Assembly (NCBI RefSeq): GCF_034676725.1
Contig: NZ_JAUCBR010000004.1
Span: 3,314,001 to 3,378,000, forward strand
Direction: 5' to 3'
Length of the DNA stretch: 64,000 bases
From: Denitromonas sp.
GTDB taxonomy: Bacteria > Pseudomonadota > Gammaproteobacteria > Burkholderiales > Rhodocyclaceae
Shown here: positions 49,436 through 58,584 of the stretch, piece by piece
Numbering within the stretch: position 1 is the first letter of the stretch
How the letters are laid out: every line of letters starts with the position of its first letter
The notes under the pieces: generated by a model
The model's database searches: none
Seen by the model: the letters and a program-made list of their open reading frames with translations, nothing else
Told to the model about the DNA's origin: nothing
Position numbers and translations under genes: made by a program

Positions 49436-51370
49436 ATGCGGGGCCGGTACCTGCTCCTGGCCGCGCTTGCCCTGCCGGCAACCGTGGCCCTGGCCGACAG
49501 CTATCGGCTGGCCTTTTCTCAGTCTGAAAATATCGAACTGTTTGTCGAGCACCCGGCCGGTCGCCCGTGGTGCGCGCCCAAATTGTCGCTGCGTGCGGTC
49601 CATGGCGGGGTCGCCGAGACCGCCGGTCTGGCGCGCCTGCTGCCGAAGCTGGGCGCATTGCTCAACACGCAATGCCCGCAGGCGACGACGATCGACTGGG
49701 TAAGTCAGCGCCCGGATGGCAGCGCGTTCGCCCAGGGCACCAGCAGCAAGGCCGAGCTGTGGGCCTTGCGCGTTGCGCCAACCACGCAGGTGCCGCCGGT
49801 GGCCGCCGCAGCACCCACGCCGGCCACTGCCGCGCCCGCACCGACGCCCGCACCGACGCCCGCACCGACGCCCGCACCGACGCCAGCACCGACGCCAGCA
49901 CCGACGCCAGCACCGACGCCAGCACCGACGCCAGCACCGACGCCGGCGCCGACGCCAGCACCGACGCCAGCACCGACGCCGGCGCCGACCCCACCACCCG
50001 CCCCGGCCGCCCCCCCGGCGCCGATGCCGGCACCGCCCCCGCCGATCGTCACCCCGGCGCCAGCCCCGGCCGTGGCCCGTTTCGCGGTGGGCGACTGGAC
50101 GCCCGGAGACGGTACGCGTACCGGCGCCTTGGCCGACGCCCTGAGCGAGATGAAAGACCAGAATGGCTGCCGCGTGCTGACGCGGATCGACAGTCGAACC
50201 GACATGACCTACGTGACGCTCAAGTCGGATGGGCTCAGTTGTGGCGCCGACGGCTACGCCAGTGGCCGCGGCCGCCTGATCCTCGAACGGTCCGACGGGG
50301 TCGCGATCGGGCGGACCGGGCAGCTGTGGTTTTCCGGCGGCATTCCCTTCACCCAGGAGGTAACGGCGACCCGGCTGGCCGCCGCGGACAAGCGCCACAC
50401 CCTGTGGCTGCATCTGGCCAGCGACGCCGAGACGCGCACGCATTTCCTGCTGCGGGCGCGGGCGACCAGCTACGGTGGCATCGGTGCCTGGCAGGTGGAC
50501 CCGCAGATCGATGCGGTCACCGACCAGGTCGATCGCTTCCGCCAGGCTGACGCAATCCGGGCGGCGGTCGATGCCGCCCTGGCGGCGCTCGATGCGGCGG
50601 GCGTGGCGAACGCGGCGCGCGCCAACCTGTTGTTTGCCAGCGACTTCGAACGCGGCACGGTGGCCGGCGAGGCGGACCACCTGCTGTACGGGATCAGCGT
50701 CTGGCGGGGGCGCGACCGGCGCAGCAAGGACTGGGCGCCGTGGCAATACAACCTGCAGCAGGCCAACAACTACCTGTTCCAGCGCGATGCCCGCCTGGCT
50801 CGGCAGAAGCAGATGGAAGAGCAGCGCGCCGAACAGCAGCGGGTGTACGCCGAACAGCGCGAAGCACAGCGCCAGCGCATGGCGCAGGCACGCCTGGCCA
50901 ACGAACAGCGGCGCAACCTGCAGACCTACCAGCAGTTTGTCGACGAGGCCGCCCGCGATCCGCAACGGCTGCGCAGCCGCCTGGAGTCAGACATCAAGTA
51001 CGCGCCGCTGTCGGGGGGCGCCTACGCCAGGCTGGTGGCCGGCGGCAAGCACAAGATCCAGCGCATCGTGCGGGTCGACGGCCGCGATGGCGACGATGCC
51101 GAGGTCGACTGGCCCTACGCCATGCGCCTGACCGGCCAGCGTGATCTGGCCGCCGGGTGGTATCGCGTCGAGGGCGAGGTGGCGCTCGACACCACGCGAC
51201 GCGATGACGAAGGCTTGCCGCTGACCGTGGTGGCGGTGCAGTCGGCCATGCCGTGCAATAACGAAGGCTGCACCGATCTGCTCGACCCGCTGGCCGTCAC
51301 GCGGATGACGCTCGGCCAGCCCGACTGGACGCCGGAGGCCGCCCAGGCCGACCTCCAGCGCACGCAATGA
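49436..51370 (+). CDS. Secreted protein with long Ala-Pro-Thr linker, unknown function
   Basis: A 644-residue precursor with a signal peptide (1-20, ending ATVALA). An N-terminal domain (about 21-118) with two Cys is joined by a low-complexity (Ala-Pro-Thr-Pro) linker (about 125-200) to a larger C-terminal region. That region includes DWAPWQYNLQQANNYLFQRD and a charged, coiled-coil-prone helix (ARQKQMEEQRAEQQRVYAEQ onward), ending in a domain with CNNEGC. I do not recognise the family. The linker is encoded by a 12-bp tandem repeat. It lies in one transcript with the glycine-zipper lipoprotein, so a cell-envelope role is likely. Confidence 0.75.
   Translation: MRGRYLLLAALALPATVALADSYRLAFSQSENIELFVEHPAGRPWCAPKLSLRAVHGGVAETAGLARLLPKLGALLNTQCPQATTIDWVSQRPDGSAFAQGTSSKAELWALRVAPTTQVPPVAAAAPTPATAAPAPTPAPTPAPTPAPTPAPTPAPTPAPTPAPTPAPTPAPTPAPTPAPTPAPTPPPAPAAPPAPMPAPPPPIVTPAPAPAVARFAVGDWTPGDGTRTGALADALSEMKDQNGCRVLTRIDSRTDMTYVTLKSDGLSCGADGYASGRGRLILERSDGVAIGRTGQLWFSGGIPFTQEVTATRLAAADKRHTLWLHLASDAETRTHFLLRARATSYGGIGAWQVDPQIDAVTDQVDRFRQADAIRAAVDAALAALDAAGVANAARANLLFASDFERGTVAGEADHLLYGISVWRGRDRRSKDWAPWQYNLQQANNYLFQRDARLARQKQMEEQRAEQQRVYAEQREAQRQRMAQARLANEQRRNLQTYQQFVDEAARDPQRLRSRLESDIKYAPLSGGAYARLVAGGKHKIQRIVRVDGRDGDDAEVDWPYAMRLTGQRDLAAGWYRVEGEVALDTTRRDDEGLPLTVVAVQSAMPCNNEGCTDLLDPLAVTRMTLGQPDWTPEAAQADLQRTQ
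49841..49984 (+). repeat. 12-bp tandem repeat coding for Pro-Thr-Pro-Ala
   Basis: Twelve consecutive 12-bp units of CCGACGCCAGCA or close variants (CCCGCA and CCGGCG endings), followed by decayed copies. The unit is a multiple of three, so gain or loss of copies changes linker length without a frameshift. Confidence 0.92.
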
Positions 51371-51391
51371 GGGGCAGGCGATGGCGATGAG

Positions 51392-52408
51392 TTGGAACGA
51401 AACCTGATGCTCGCCGGCGGTGGCGTGCTCGCGGCGCTGGTGGTGGGCTGGGTGGTGCTCGGCCAGGTGGCTGACGGCAAGGCCGAGGCGGCCATCGTGC
51501 AGGCGCTCGACGAACACGGCATGCGCGACCAGGTGAGCTGGAAGGCGGTGTCGGCATCGCCTTTCGGTGGCAGCGTGCGTCTCGACGAGGTGGTGCTCGC
51601 CGGTGCGCTGGGCAACGCGGATGTGCGGATCGCCCGCGTCGACATTGACGACTTCGTCGACGAGCCGCGACGCAAGCGGGCCGAGGTGCAGATGCATGGC
51701 GTAACGACAGGCGATGGCTTCAGCCCGCTGGGCGAGGTTGAATTCGTCCGGGCCAGCGGGCGGGCGCAATTGCCGCCGGCCAGGCTCACCATGCAGTGGC
51801 ACATGGATCTGGACGACGACGCCATGGCCGTGGCCGTGGAGATCGAGCAGCCCGAGGTGATGACGGCGCGGCTCGACCTCGCGCTCGAGCGGGTCGGGGC
51901 GCTGGCCCGGCTCGCCGAAGGCGGCACGACGCCCTCGGCCTTTGCGCTGCAGGATCGTCCGCGCGGACGCCGGGGCGGGCCGATGCCGGGTGCGATGGGT
52001 ATGGGGATGGTCTTCGGGTTGCTCGAATCGATCGGCGAGGTCCGTCTCAAGCACCTCGAAGCGGCCTTGCGCGACGATGGCTACGTCAAGCGCAGCATCG
52101 CCCTGCACAAGCGCTATGCCATTGCCGTGTCGCCTGCCGATGGCAAGGCGGCCGCACAGCGCGATGCGCGTTTCAAGGCCGATATCGAAGGCGCGCAGCG
52201 CGACTGCGAAAAGGACCTGCCGGTGGCCGATGTCGGTGAGCGCAAGAAGGCCTGCGCCACCTTGATCGAGTTCATCAGCGGCGAGGAGGCGCACATCCGC
52301 CTGACGCTCAATCCGCAGCGCCCGGTGGCGTTCTCGGAAGTGTTCGAGCAGGCCATGAAGGCGCCGGCACGACTGGCGCCGTTGTTGCGCCCCGAGATCG
52401 GTTCCTGA
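51392..52408 (+). CDS. Membrane-anchored periplasmic protein, unknown
   Basis: About 338 residues: a single N-terminal membrane segment (LAGGGVLAALVVGWVVLGQV) and a soluble region with no recognised domain. A Gly/Met-rich patch (GRRGGPMPGAMGMGMVFGLL) lies near residue 200, and two Cys occur late (DCEKDL and KACATL). The start is uncertain: TTG 51392 or ATG 51407 (MLAGGGVLAA). The arrangement of anchor plus large periplasmic domain recalls YdgA/AsmA-like envelope proteins, but I cannot confirm this. It follows the previous gene by 21 bases and converges on the thioredoxin-like gene. Confidence 0.65.
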   Translation: MERNLMLAGGGVLAALVVGWVVLGQVADGKAEAAIVQALDEHGMRDQVSWKAVSASPFGGSVRLDEVVLAGALGNADVRIARVDIDDFVDEPRRKRAEVQMHGVTTGDGFSPLGEVEFVRASGRAQLPPARLTMQWHMDLDDDAMAVAVEIEQPEVMTARLDLALERVGALARLAEGGTTPSAFALQDRPRGRRGGPMPGAMGMGMVFGLLESIGEVRLKHLEAALRDDGYVKRSIALHKRYAIAVSPADGKAAAQRDARFKADIEGAQRDCEKDLPVADVGERKKACATLIEFISGEEAHIRLTLNPQRPVAFSEVFEQAMKAPARLAPLLRPEIGS

Positions 52409-52423
52409 GCAGCGGCCAGTCGC

Positions 52424-52819
52424 CTAAGCGGCCCGCGCGCGTAGCAGTTCGCGCAGGTCGAGCGGCACCGCCTCGCCGGGGCGGTGAGGGTCGTCCGGGG
52501 CGGCGAACAGCGCCTCCAGCGCACGCTGAAGGTGGGCCGGGTAGGGCAGCATGGTGCCGAGAAAGCGCACGGCGTCGCCTTGCTGGATCATGAGGGTCGG
52601 AAAGTTCTCGATGTCCATCTCGTCGGCCCAGTCGGCATGGGTCTCGATGTCCACCCACAGAAACGCCGCCTGCGGGAACTGCGCCCGCACGGCGGCAAAG
52701 CCGTCGCGATAGTCCCGGCAGGTGCCGCACCATTCGGCGCACAGGCAGGCCACCAGCCACTCATGCGAGAGGGCGTCGGTGACGTCGGCGGGGTCGTCAA
52801 GATTGACCAGAGCGTTCAT
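52424..52819 (-). CDS. Thioredoxin-like protein
   Basis: A 131-residue thioredoxin-fold protein without a signal peptide. The redox motif is WCGTC in LCAEWCGTCRDYRDGF, and the cis-Pro is in MDIENFPTLMIQQGD. WCGTC differs from thioredoxin WCGPC and suggests a different redox potential or a specialised partner. A 25-residue tail follows the thioredoxin fold. It is divergent from the METTL25-like methyltransferase gene with about 108 bases between them. Confidence 0.85.
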   Translation of the reverse strand: MNALVNLDDPADVTDALSHEWLVACLCAEWCGTCRDYRDGFAAVRAQFPQAAFLWVDIETHADWADEMDIENFPTLMIQQGDAVRFLGTMLPYPAHLQRALEALFAAPDDPHRPGEAVPLDLRELLRARAA

Positions 52820-52927
52820 TGCGGCGATTTGTGCAGTCAGTCGTCCCGCTTATACCGTATCTGCCCGGCCGGCGCCATGCGGCGGATCGACTTGCCTCTG
52901 GCAACCAATGGCGTATCGTTCGCCGCC

Positions 52928-54103
52928 ATGGAGTTGAACGACCGTTTCCTGGCCCTGCAGGCGATGCTTGTGGACCACGCCGATGTGTGGCGGCCGCGAC
53001 CGTTTTGCGTCGACACGCCGGCCTGGGCCGCGCGCTTCGGGGCGCTGCAGGCGGCCGTGCTGGCGCTCGACGATGGCCAACTGGCCGGTTTGCAGGCCGA
53101 CGATGCGGCCAGCCTGGCCTGGGTGTCGGCCCACCTGCCGGCGCTCGCAGCCCTGCCGGCGCTGACGGCGGTGACCGCCTGCGAGGCGCGTCCGCTGCCG
53201 CCCTGCGACGCCCACTTCGACTGGGGCATTCCCGGCCGCAAGCGCGAGCAGATCGAGGCCTTTGCCGCCGCGGTCGGCCCGCTCGACACGCCGGTGCTCG
53301 AGTGGTGTGCCGGCAAGGGACACCTTGGCCGGCGTCTGGCGATGCACGGGGCGGCAACGCTGACCAGCCTGGAGATTGACCCGGTGCTGTGCGCCGAGAG
53401 CGTCCGCCTGGCGGCGCGGGCGCGGCGGGTGCAACACAGCGTCTGTGCCGATGCGTTGTCCGAGGCCGGGCAGGCCCGGGTGGACGGGCAGCATGTGGTG
53501 GCGTTGCATGCCTGTGGTGAGTTGCACCGCAGCCTGGTGCGCGGCGCCGCGCGCGGGGGTGCGGCCGGCTTCAGCATTGCGCCGTGCTGTTACGACCGCG
53601 GCGTGGGCGAGCGGTATCGAGCGCTGTCGGCGGCGGCCACGCTCGAGCTCGATGCCGGTGACCTGCGGCTGGCGCTGACCGAGACCGTGACGGCAACGGG
53701 GCGCGAGCGGCGCCAACTGGCGCAGAACGCGGCCTACAAGCTGGGCTTCATCGCCTTGCGTCAGGCGCTTGACGGGACGCCTTACCGGCCGTTCCGGCCT
53801 GTGCCGGCGGCGTGGTTGCGGATGGACTTCGCGGGATTTTGCCAGCAACTGGCGGCGCGCGAGGCGGTGGTGCTGCCCGGCACGGTGCGGTGGGATGCGT
53901 GGCTGGCGGCCGGCTGGGCGCGGCAGGCGCAGGTGGCGCGCTACGAGCTGGTGCGCCATGTGTTCCGGCGGGCGCTGGAGCTGTGGCTGGTGGGGGATCT
54001 GGCGCTCGGCCTGGAGGCGGCCGGCTACCGGGTGCGCCTTGGCCAGTTCTGTGAGCGGGGGCTCACGCCGCGCAACCTGCTGGTGCAGGCGGCGCGGGCG
54101 TGA
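52928..54103 (+). CDS. METTL25-like SAM-dependent methyltransferase
   Basis: A 391-residue protein with a Rossmann methyltransferase domain of the Methyltransf_32 type. The SAM motif reads VLEWCAGKGHLGRRLA (about residue 120), followed by SLEIDPVLC, VALHACGELHRSLVRGA and FSIAPCCYDRG. The HACGEL and APCCY pair is typical of METTL25-related enzymes; the eukaryotic relatives modify a ribosomal protein, whereas the bacterial target is unknown. ATG 52928 is preferred; ATG 52876 is in frame. Confidence 0.8.
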   Translation: MELNDRFLALQAMLVDHADVWRPRPFCVDTPAWAARFGALQAAVLALDDGQLAGLQADDAASLAWVSAHLPALAALPALTAVTACEARPLPPCDAHFDWGIPGRKREQIEAFAAAVGPLDTPVLEWCAGKGHLGRRLAMHGAATLTSLEIDPVLCAESVRLAARARRVQHSVCADALSEAGQARVDGQHVVALHACGELHRSLVRGAARGGAAGFSIAPCCYDRGVGERYRALSAAATLELDAGDLRLALTETVTATGRERRQLAQNAAYKLGFIALRQALDGTPYRPFRPVPAAWLRMDFAGFCQQLAAREAVVLPGTVRWDAWLAAGWARQAQVARYELVRHVFRRALELWLVGDLALGLEAAGYRVRLGQFCERGLTPRNLLVQAARA

Positions 54104-54112
54104 TGAAGCGGT

Positions 54113-55888
54113 TTATTCCTTCGGCGGGCGCTTGACGAAGGGCTTGCCGCCCTTGAACGGCTTCTTCGGTGCGCCCGGGCGCTTGCTGGCGCCGGGCTTG
54201 GTGCCGAAGCGCTTGGCCGGCAGCGGGGTCGTGTCGTCGGCCTGAATGTTCAGCTGCTGCTGGCACACGCGGGTGCGCTTGAGCGTGGCCAGGGTGTCGT
54301 TGGACAGGTCGCTGGGCAGTTCGACCACGCTGAAGTCGTCAAACAGGTGGATCTGGCCGATCTGGCTGCCCGACAGGCCGCCTTCGTTGGCGATGGCGCC
54401 GACGATTTCCTTGGGCGTGACGCCATGCTGGCGGCCAACCGCAATGCGGTAGGGGCGCAGCTTGCCATCGGCCGCGTCACGGCGGCGGCTGAGGATCTCG
54501 TCGCGGTTCTCGCGCGGCGTGCGCACTTCGCCGCTGGTGGGCAGCTCGGCCCCCTTGGCGTTGTCCAGCTGCAGCGGCTTGTCGCGCTGGGCCATGAAGG
54601 CCAGGGCGGCGGCGATGGAGTGGGCCTTGAGGTCGTTTTCATCGCGGATCTGGCCGACCACTTCCATGAAGAAGTGCAGTTCTTCCTTTTCCAGTACGTC
54701 GAGCACTTCCTGCTTGAACTTGGAGACGCGGCGGTCGGCCATCTCGCTGCGCGTGGGCAGCGTGAGCAGGGCGATCTTCTGGCGCGTGGCGTGCTCGATG
54801 GCGCGCAGCATGCGCTGCTCGCGTGCCGTGATGAACAGGATCGCGTGGCCGGTGCGCCCGGCGCGGCCGGTGCGGCCGATGCGGTGCACATAGGCTTCGG
54901 TGTCGTAGGGCACGTCGTAGTTGATGACGTGGCTGACGCGCGGCACGTCGATGCCGCGGGCGGCCACATCGGTGGCGACGACGATGTCGATCTGGCCCGA
55001 CTTGAGCTGGTTGATGACGCGCTCGCGCAGGCCCTGGGTCATGTCGCCGTTGAGCGCGGCGGCAGCGTGGCCGCGGGCTTCGAGCTTGTTGGCCAGCTCA
55101 TCGGTGGCAACCTTGGTGCGCACGAAGACGATGGCGGCGTCGAGCTCGTCTTCGGCTTCGAGGATGCGGGTCAGTACGTCGAGCTTGTCGTGGCCGCGCA
55201 CCATCCAGTAGCTTTGTTTGATGGTCGACACCGTGCTGGTGGCCGACTTGATCTTGATCTCGGCCGGGTTGCGCTGGTGGCGCTGGGCGACGCTGCGGAT
55301 GACCGAGGGCATGGTGGCCGAGAACAGCGCGGTCTGGCGGCTGCTCGGGGTGTGGCTGAGAATCCACTCGACGTCTTCGATGAAGCCCATGCGCAGCATC
55401 TCGTCGGCTTCGTCGAGCACCATCACTTTGAGGTCGTCGAGCTTGAGGCTGCCGCGCTTGAGGTGGTCCATCAGGCGGCCCGGGGTGCCGACGATGACTT
55501 GCGCGCCGCGGGTGAGCTGGCGCAGCTGGACGACCATGCTCTGGCCACCGTAGAGCGGCACCACATGGAAGTCGCGCAGGTAGCGGGCATAGGTCTGGAA
55601 GGCCTCGGCGACCTGGATGGCCAGTTCGCGGGTCGGCGTCAGCACGAGAATTTGCGGGGTGCGACGGGTGACGTCGATGCGCTCGAGCGCGGGCAGCGCA
55701 AAGGCGGCGGTCTTGCCGGTGCCGGTCTGGGCTTCGCCGAGGACGTCGCCGCCGGACATCAGGTGCGGAATACACGCCGCCTGGATGGGGGAGGGGGTCT
55801 CGTAGCCGATTTCCGACAGGGCGGTCAGAATGGGGGCGGATAGCCCCAGGGCGGCGAAAGTACTGGGTGTCTGGTCGGACGTTGTCAT
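54113..55888 (-). CDS. deaD: DEAD-box RNA helicase, CsdA/DeaD type
   Basis: ATP-dependent RNA helicase for ribosome assembly and mRNA unwinding, often cold-induced. All core motifs are present: Q motif (GYETPSPIQAACIP), AQTGTGKT, VLDEADEML, LFSATMP, and HRIGRTGRAGRTGHA. The C-terminal DbpA-like RNA-binding domain (about 480-555) reads YRIAVGRQHGVTPKEIVGAI and IHLFDDFSVVELP, and the tail is basic (KRFGTKPGASKRPGAPKKPF). At 591 residues it is near E. coli DeaD in length. Start ATG 55888. It converges with the methyltransferase gene nine bases away. Confidence 0.92.
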   Translation of the reverse strand: MTTSDQTPSTFAALGLSAPILTALSEIGYETPSPIQAACIPHLMSGGDVLGEAQTGTGKTAAFALPALERIDVTRRTPQILVLTPTRELAIQVAEAFQTYARYLRDFHVVPLYGGQSMVVQLRQLTRGAQVIVGTPGRLMDHLKRGSLKLDDLKVMVLDEADEMLRMGFIEDVEWILSHTPSSRQTALFSATMPSVIRSVAQRHQRNPAEIKIKSATSTVSTIKQSYWMVRGHDKLDVLTRILEAEDELDAAIVFVRTKVATDELANKLEARGHAAAALNGDMTQGLRERVINQLKSGQIDIVVATDVAARGIDVPRVSHVINYDVPYDTEAYVHRIGRTGRAGRTGHAILFITAREQRMLRAIEHATRQKIALLTLPTRSEMADRRVSKFKQEVLDVLEKEELHFFMEVVGQIRDENDLKAHSIAAALAFMAQRDKPLQLDNAKGAELPTSGEVRTPRENRDEILSRRRDAADGKLRPYRIAVGRQHGVTPKEIVGAIANEGGLSGSQIGQIHLFDDFSVVELPSDLSNDTLATLKRTRVCQQQLNIQADDTTPLPAKRFGTKPGASKRPGAPKKPFKGGKPFVKRPPKE

Positions 55889-56044
55889 GCAGGCCTCGTG
55901 GTCTCTGGCATCCCCGGGCGCAACGGGCGACGGGAAAACCGACCAGTATCCGCTATAACGCGCTGAAAGTAAAATGAATTTCTATTATGGTGCAGTGCAT
56001 CGTCAGCGCGGCGTGGCGACGCTGATTCCACTGTCTTGGCGCAG

Positions 56045-56067
56045 GCACCGGCCGCCACGGCCGGTGC
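56045..56067 (-). terminator. Hairpin downstream of the phoH gene
   Basis: GCACCGGCCG and CGGCCGGTGC pair around CCA, 16 bases past the phoH stop on the minus strand. No T-run follows, so termination would be weak. The rest of the 194-base gap 55889-56082 holds the promoter side of the helicase gene; I recognise nothing else in it. Confidence 0.45.
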
Positions 56068-56082
56068 GTTGAACTGCCTGCC

Positions 56083-57495
56083 TTAGAGCACTTCGGCAGC
56101 GTGGTCCGCCAGGCGCGAACGCTCGCCGCGCTGCAGGGTGATGTGGCCGGAGTGCGGCCAGCCCTTGAAGCGGTCGACCACGAAGGTCAGGCCGGAACTG
56201 CCTTCGGTGAGATAGGGCGTGTCGATCTGCGCGATGTTGCCCAGGCACACCACCTTGGTGCCGGGGCCGGCACGGGTGATGAGGGTCTTCATCTGTTTGG
56301 GCGTGAGATTCTGCGCTTCGTCGATGATCAGGAACTTGTTGATGAAGGTGCGCCCGCGCATGAAGTTGAGGCTCTTGACCTTGATGCGCGAGCGGATCAG
56401 GTCGTGCGTGGCGGCGCGGCCCCATTCGCCGCCCTCGTTGGTGGCGCCGTTGAGCACGTCGAGGTTGTCTTCGAGCGCGCCCATCCAGGGGGTCATCTTT
56501 TCTTCCTCGGTGCCGGGCAGGAAGCCGATGTCTTCGCCGACCGGCACGGTCACGCGGGTCATGATGATTTCGCTGTAGCGCTTGGCGTCCAGGGTTTGCG
56601 TGAGCCCGGCGGCGAGGGTCAGCAGTGTCTTGCCGGTGCCGGCCTGGCCGAGCAGGGTGACGAAGTCGATCTCCGGGTTCATCAGCAGGTTGAGTGCGAA
56701 GTTCTGCTCCCGGTTGCGGGCGGTGATGCCCCAGATGTTGTTCTTCTGGTGGCTGTAGTCGGTCAGTGTTTCGAGGACGACGTTGGGGCCGTCGCACTCG
56801 GTCACCCAGGCGTCGAAAGGCGGTTCGGAGGTGGTGTCGAAGACGAACTCGTTGTGGCTGAGCGAGTCGGCCAGCGGGCCGTGCAGGCGGTAGTAGGTGT
56901 GGCGCTCGTCCTTCCAGGACTCGAGATCGGCGCCGTGGGTGTCCCAGAAGTCGGCCGGCAGCTCGCGCGCGCCGGCGTAGAGCAGGTCGGTGTCTTCGAG
57001 GACCTTGTCGTTGAAGTAGTCCTGCGCTTCGAGGCCCAGGGCGCGGGCCTTGATGCGCATGTTGATGTCTTTGGACACCAGGATGACCGGCCGCTTGGGG
57101 AAGCGCTTGGCGAGGAAGGCGACCACGGCCAGGATGTGGTTGTCGCCGCGGCCGGTGGGCAGGCCGGGCGGCAGGTGCAGGTCGATCGCTTCGGTCTGCA
57201 GGAAGAGCCGGCCGGTGGCCTGGCGGCGCGAGGGCTCGGTGAGGTCGATGCCTTCGTCGATGCCGTTGGGGCAGGCGCGGACGATCTCGTCCATCATGCG
57301 GCTGGCCTGACGCGCGTTGCGGGCCACTTCCGACATGCCTTTCTTGTTTCCGTCGAGTTCCTCCAGCGTCATGATCGGGACGTAGAGGTCGTGCTCTTCA
57401 AAGCGGTACAGACTGGTGGGGTCGTGCATCAGCACGTTGGTGTCGAGGACGAACAGCTTGCTCTTTTGCGACTTCGATGCGCGTTTGGTGACCAT
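56083..57495 (-). CDS. phoH: PIN-PhoH fusion ATPase/ribonuclease-like protein
   Basis: A 470-residue PhoH2-type protein. The N-terminal PIN domain (about 12-150) has LFVLDTNVLMHDP and LEELDGNKKGMSEV. The C-terminal PhoH P-loop domain (about 245-470) has LLGQAGTGKTLL, RVTVPVGEDIGFLPG, LIIDEAQNLTPKQM and CLGNIAQIDTPYLTEGSSG. PIN-PhoH proteins are thought to couple ATP hydrolysis to RNA unwinding and cleavage. Start ATG 57495. The name refers to phosphate-starvation induction of the E. coli protein; no Pho box is evident here. It is in line with the peroxiredoxin gene, 40 bases upstream. Confidence 0.93.
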   Translation of the reverse strand: MVTKRASKSQKSKLFVLDTNVLMHDPTSLYRFEEHDLYVPIMTLEELDGNKKGMSEVARNARQASRMMDEIVRACPNGIDEGIDLTEPSRRQATGRLFLQTEAIDLHLPPGLPTGRGDNHILAVVAFLAKRFPKRPVILVSKDINMRIKARALGLEAQDYFNDKVLEDTDLLYAGARELPADFWDTHGADLESWKDERHTYYRLHGPLADSLSHNEFVFDTTSEPPFDAWVTECDGPNVVLETLTDYSHQKNNIWGITARNREQNFALNLLMNPEIDFVTLLGQAGTGKTLLTLAAGLTQTLDAKRYSEIIMTRVTVPVGEDIGFLPGTEEEKMTPWMGALEDNLDVLNGATNEGGEWGRAATHDLIRSRIKVKSLNFMRGRTFINKFLIIDEAQNLTPKQMKTLITRAGPGTKVVCLGNIAQIDTPYLTEGSSGLTFVVDRFKGWPHSGHITLQRGERSRLADHAAEVL

Positions 57496-57535
57496 GCAGG
57501 CTCCGGCAGGGATCGGTGTTGGGCGGCTCGGTGGC

Positions 57536-57991
57536 TTACAGCGACTTGACGACGTTGAGCACTTCTTCGGCGTGGCCGTCGACCTTGACTTTACGCCATT
57601 CGCGCCGGATGACGCCGTCGCGGTCGATGACGAAGGTGCTGCGCTCGATGCCGCGCACCTGCTTGCCGTACATGTTCTTCATCTTGATCACGTCGAAGGC
57701 CTGGCAGGCGACTTCTTCGGTGTCGGCGAGCAGCTCGAAGGGCAGTTCGAGCTTGGCCTTGAAGTTCTCGTGCGACTTGAGGCTGTCGCGCGAGACGCCC
57801 AGCACGACGCAGCCGGCCTCGACGAACTGCGGGTGCAGCGCGCCGAAGTCGCGGGTCTCGTTGGTGCAGCCGGGGGTGTTGTCCTTGGGGTAGAAGTACA
57901 GCACGACGGACTGGCCGCGCAGGTCGGCGAGCCGGATGGTCTGGTCTCCGGTGGCGGGCAGGGTGATGTCGGGTGCGCCTTGGTCGATCAT
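57536..57991 (-). CDS. bcp: Peroxiredoxin, Bcp/PrxQ family
   Basis: A thiol peroxidase of 151 residues. The peroxidatic Cys sits in FYPKDNTPGCTNETRDF. The resolving Cys found five residues later in E. coli BCP is missing (NETRD). Two other Cys (AGCVVLGVSRDSL and VACQAFDV) could act instead, so it is a 1-Cys or atypical 2-Cys enzyme. The ATG at 57991 follows AGGAG by five bases; codons further upstream are not needed. It reduces peroxides with thioredoxin or glutathione as likely donor. Confidence 0.9.
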   Translation of the reverse strand: MIDQGAPDITLPATGDQTIRLADLRGQSVVLYFYPKDNTPGCTNETRDFGALHPQFVEAGCVVLGVSRDSLKSHENFKAKLELPFELLADTEEVACQAFDVIKMKNMYGKQVRGIERSTFVIDRDGVIRREWRKVKVDGHAEEVLNVVKSL

Positions 57992-58066
57992 GCTTGCTCC
58001 TGTCGATGAGGTCTTCACCGCAGGGTAATCGACATTCTGTGGCGATGACAATCGCGCAACGCGCGC

Positions 58067-58444
58067 TCAGGGGGCGTCGAAGAGCAGTGCGGCGGCTACG
58101 TTGCGGTTCTCGCCCATGAGGATGTTGTAGGTGCGGCAGGCCGCCGGCACGTCCATGATCTCGAAGCCGATCTGCGCCTCGATCAGCGGCCGCAGCAGGG
58201 CCGGGGACGGAAAGCGCTGGCGCTCGCCGGTGCCGATCAACAGGACTTCGCACTCGAGGGCGGCCAGCGTGGCAAAACCCGCCGCGCCGAGGGCCTCGAA
58301 ACCGCCGGCCGTCCAGCCCGTTTCAACCCGGTCGGGCAGCACCACCAGATTGCCGCGATGCTCGGTGCCGTTGATCTGGACGTAGTCGGGGCCGTAGCCG
58401 GTGATGACGTTCTTGTCGGAGATGGTGTCGTGATGGAGTTTCAT
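58067..58444 (-). CDS. Mth938-like (DUF498) domain protein
   Basis: A 125-residue protein covering a complete Mth938/NDUFAF3-like fold: VITGYGPDYVQINGTEH, NLVVLPDRVETGW, CEVLLIGTGERQRFP and TYNILMGENRNVAAALLF. In mitochondria the homologue helps assemble complex I; the bacterial function is unknown. It lies upstream of the peroxiredoxin gene on the same strand (75 bases) and is divergent from alaA. Confidence 0.85.
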   Translation of the reverse strand: MKLHHDTISDKNVITGYGPDYVQINGTEHRGNLVVLPDRVETGWTAGGFEALGAAGFATLAALECEVLLIGTGERQRFPSPALLRPLIEAQIGFEIMDVPAACRTYNILMGENRNVAAALLFDAP

Positions 58445-58584
58445 GGGCGGTGCACGATGCGGGCGGAATTTGCCGGGGGCGGCAGGCTTGGGGTAGATTA
58501 CAATCTTTTGATTTTCTGGCCAAACGCAAGGTTTTTGCGTTGCAGCAATCCATGCAGCCAGCGTCCTTTCGACAGGGGAAGATG

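Noticed and set aside
49841..49984. CRISPR-like array
   Set aside because: Units are contiguous 12-mers with no spacers and lie in frame inside a gene.
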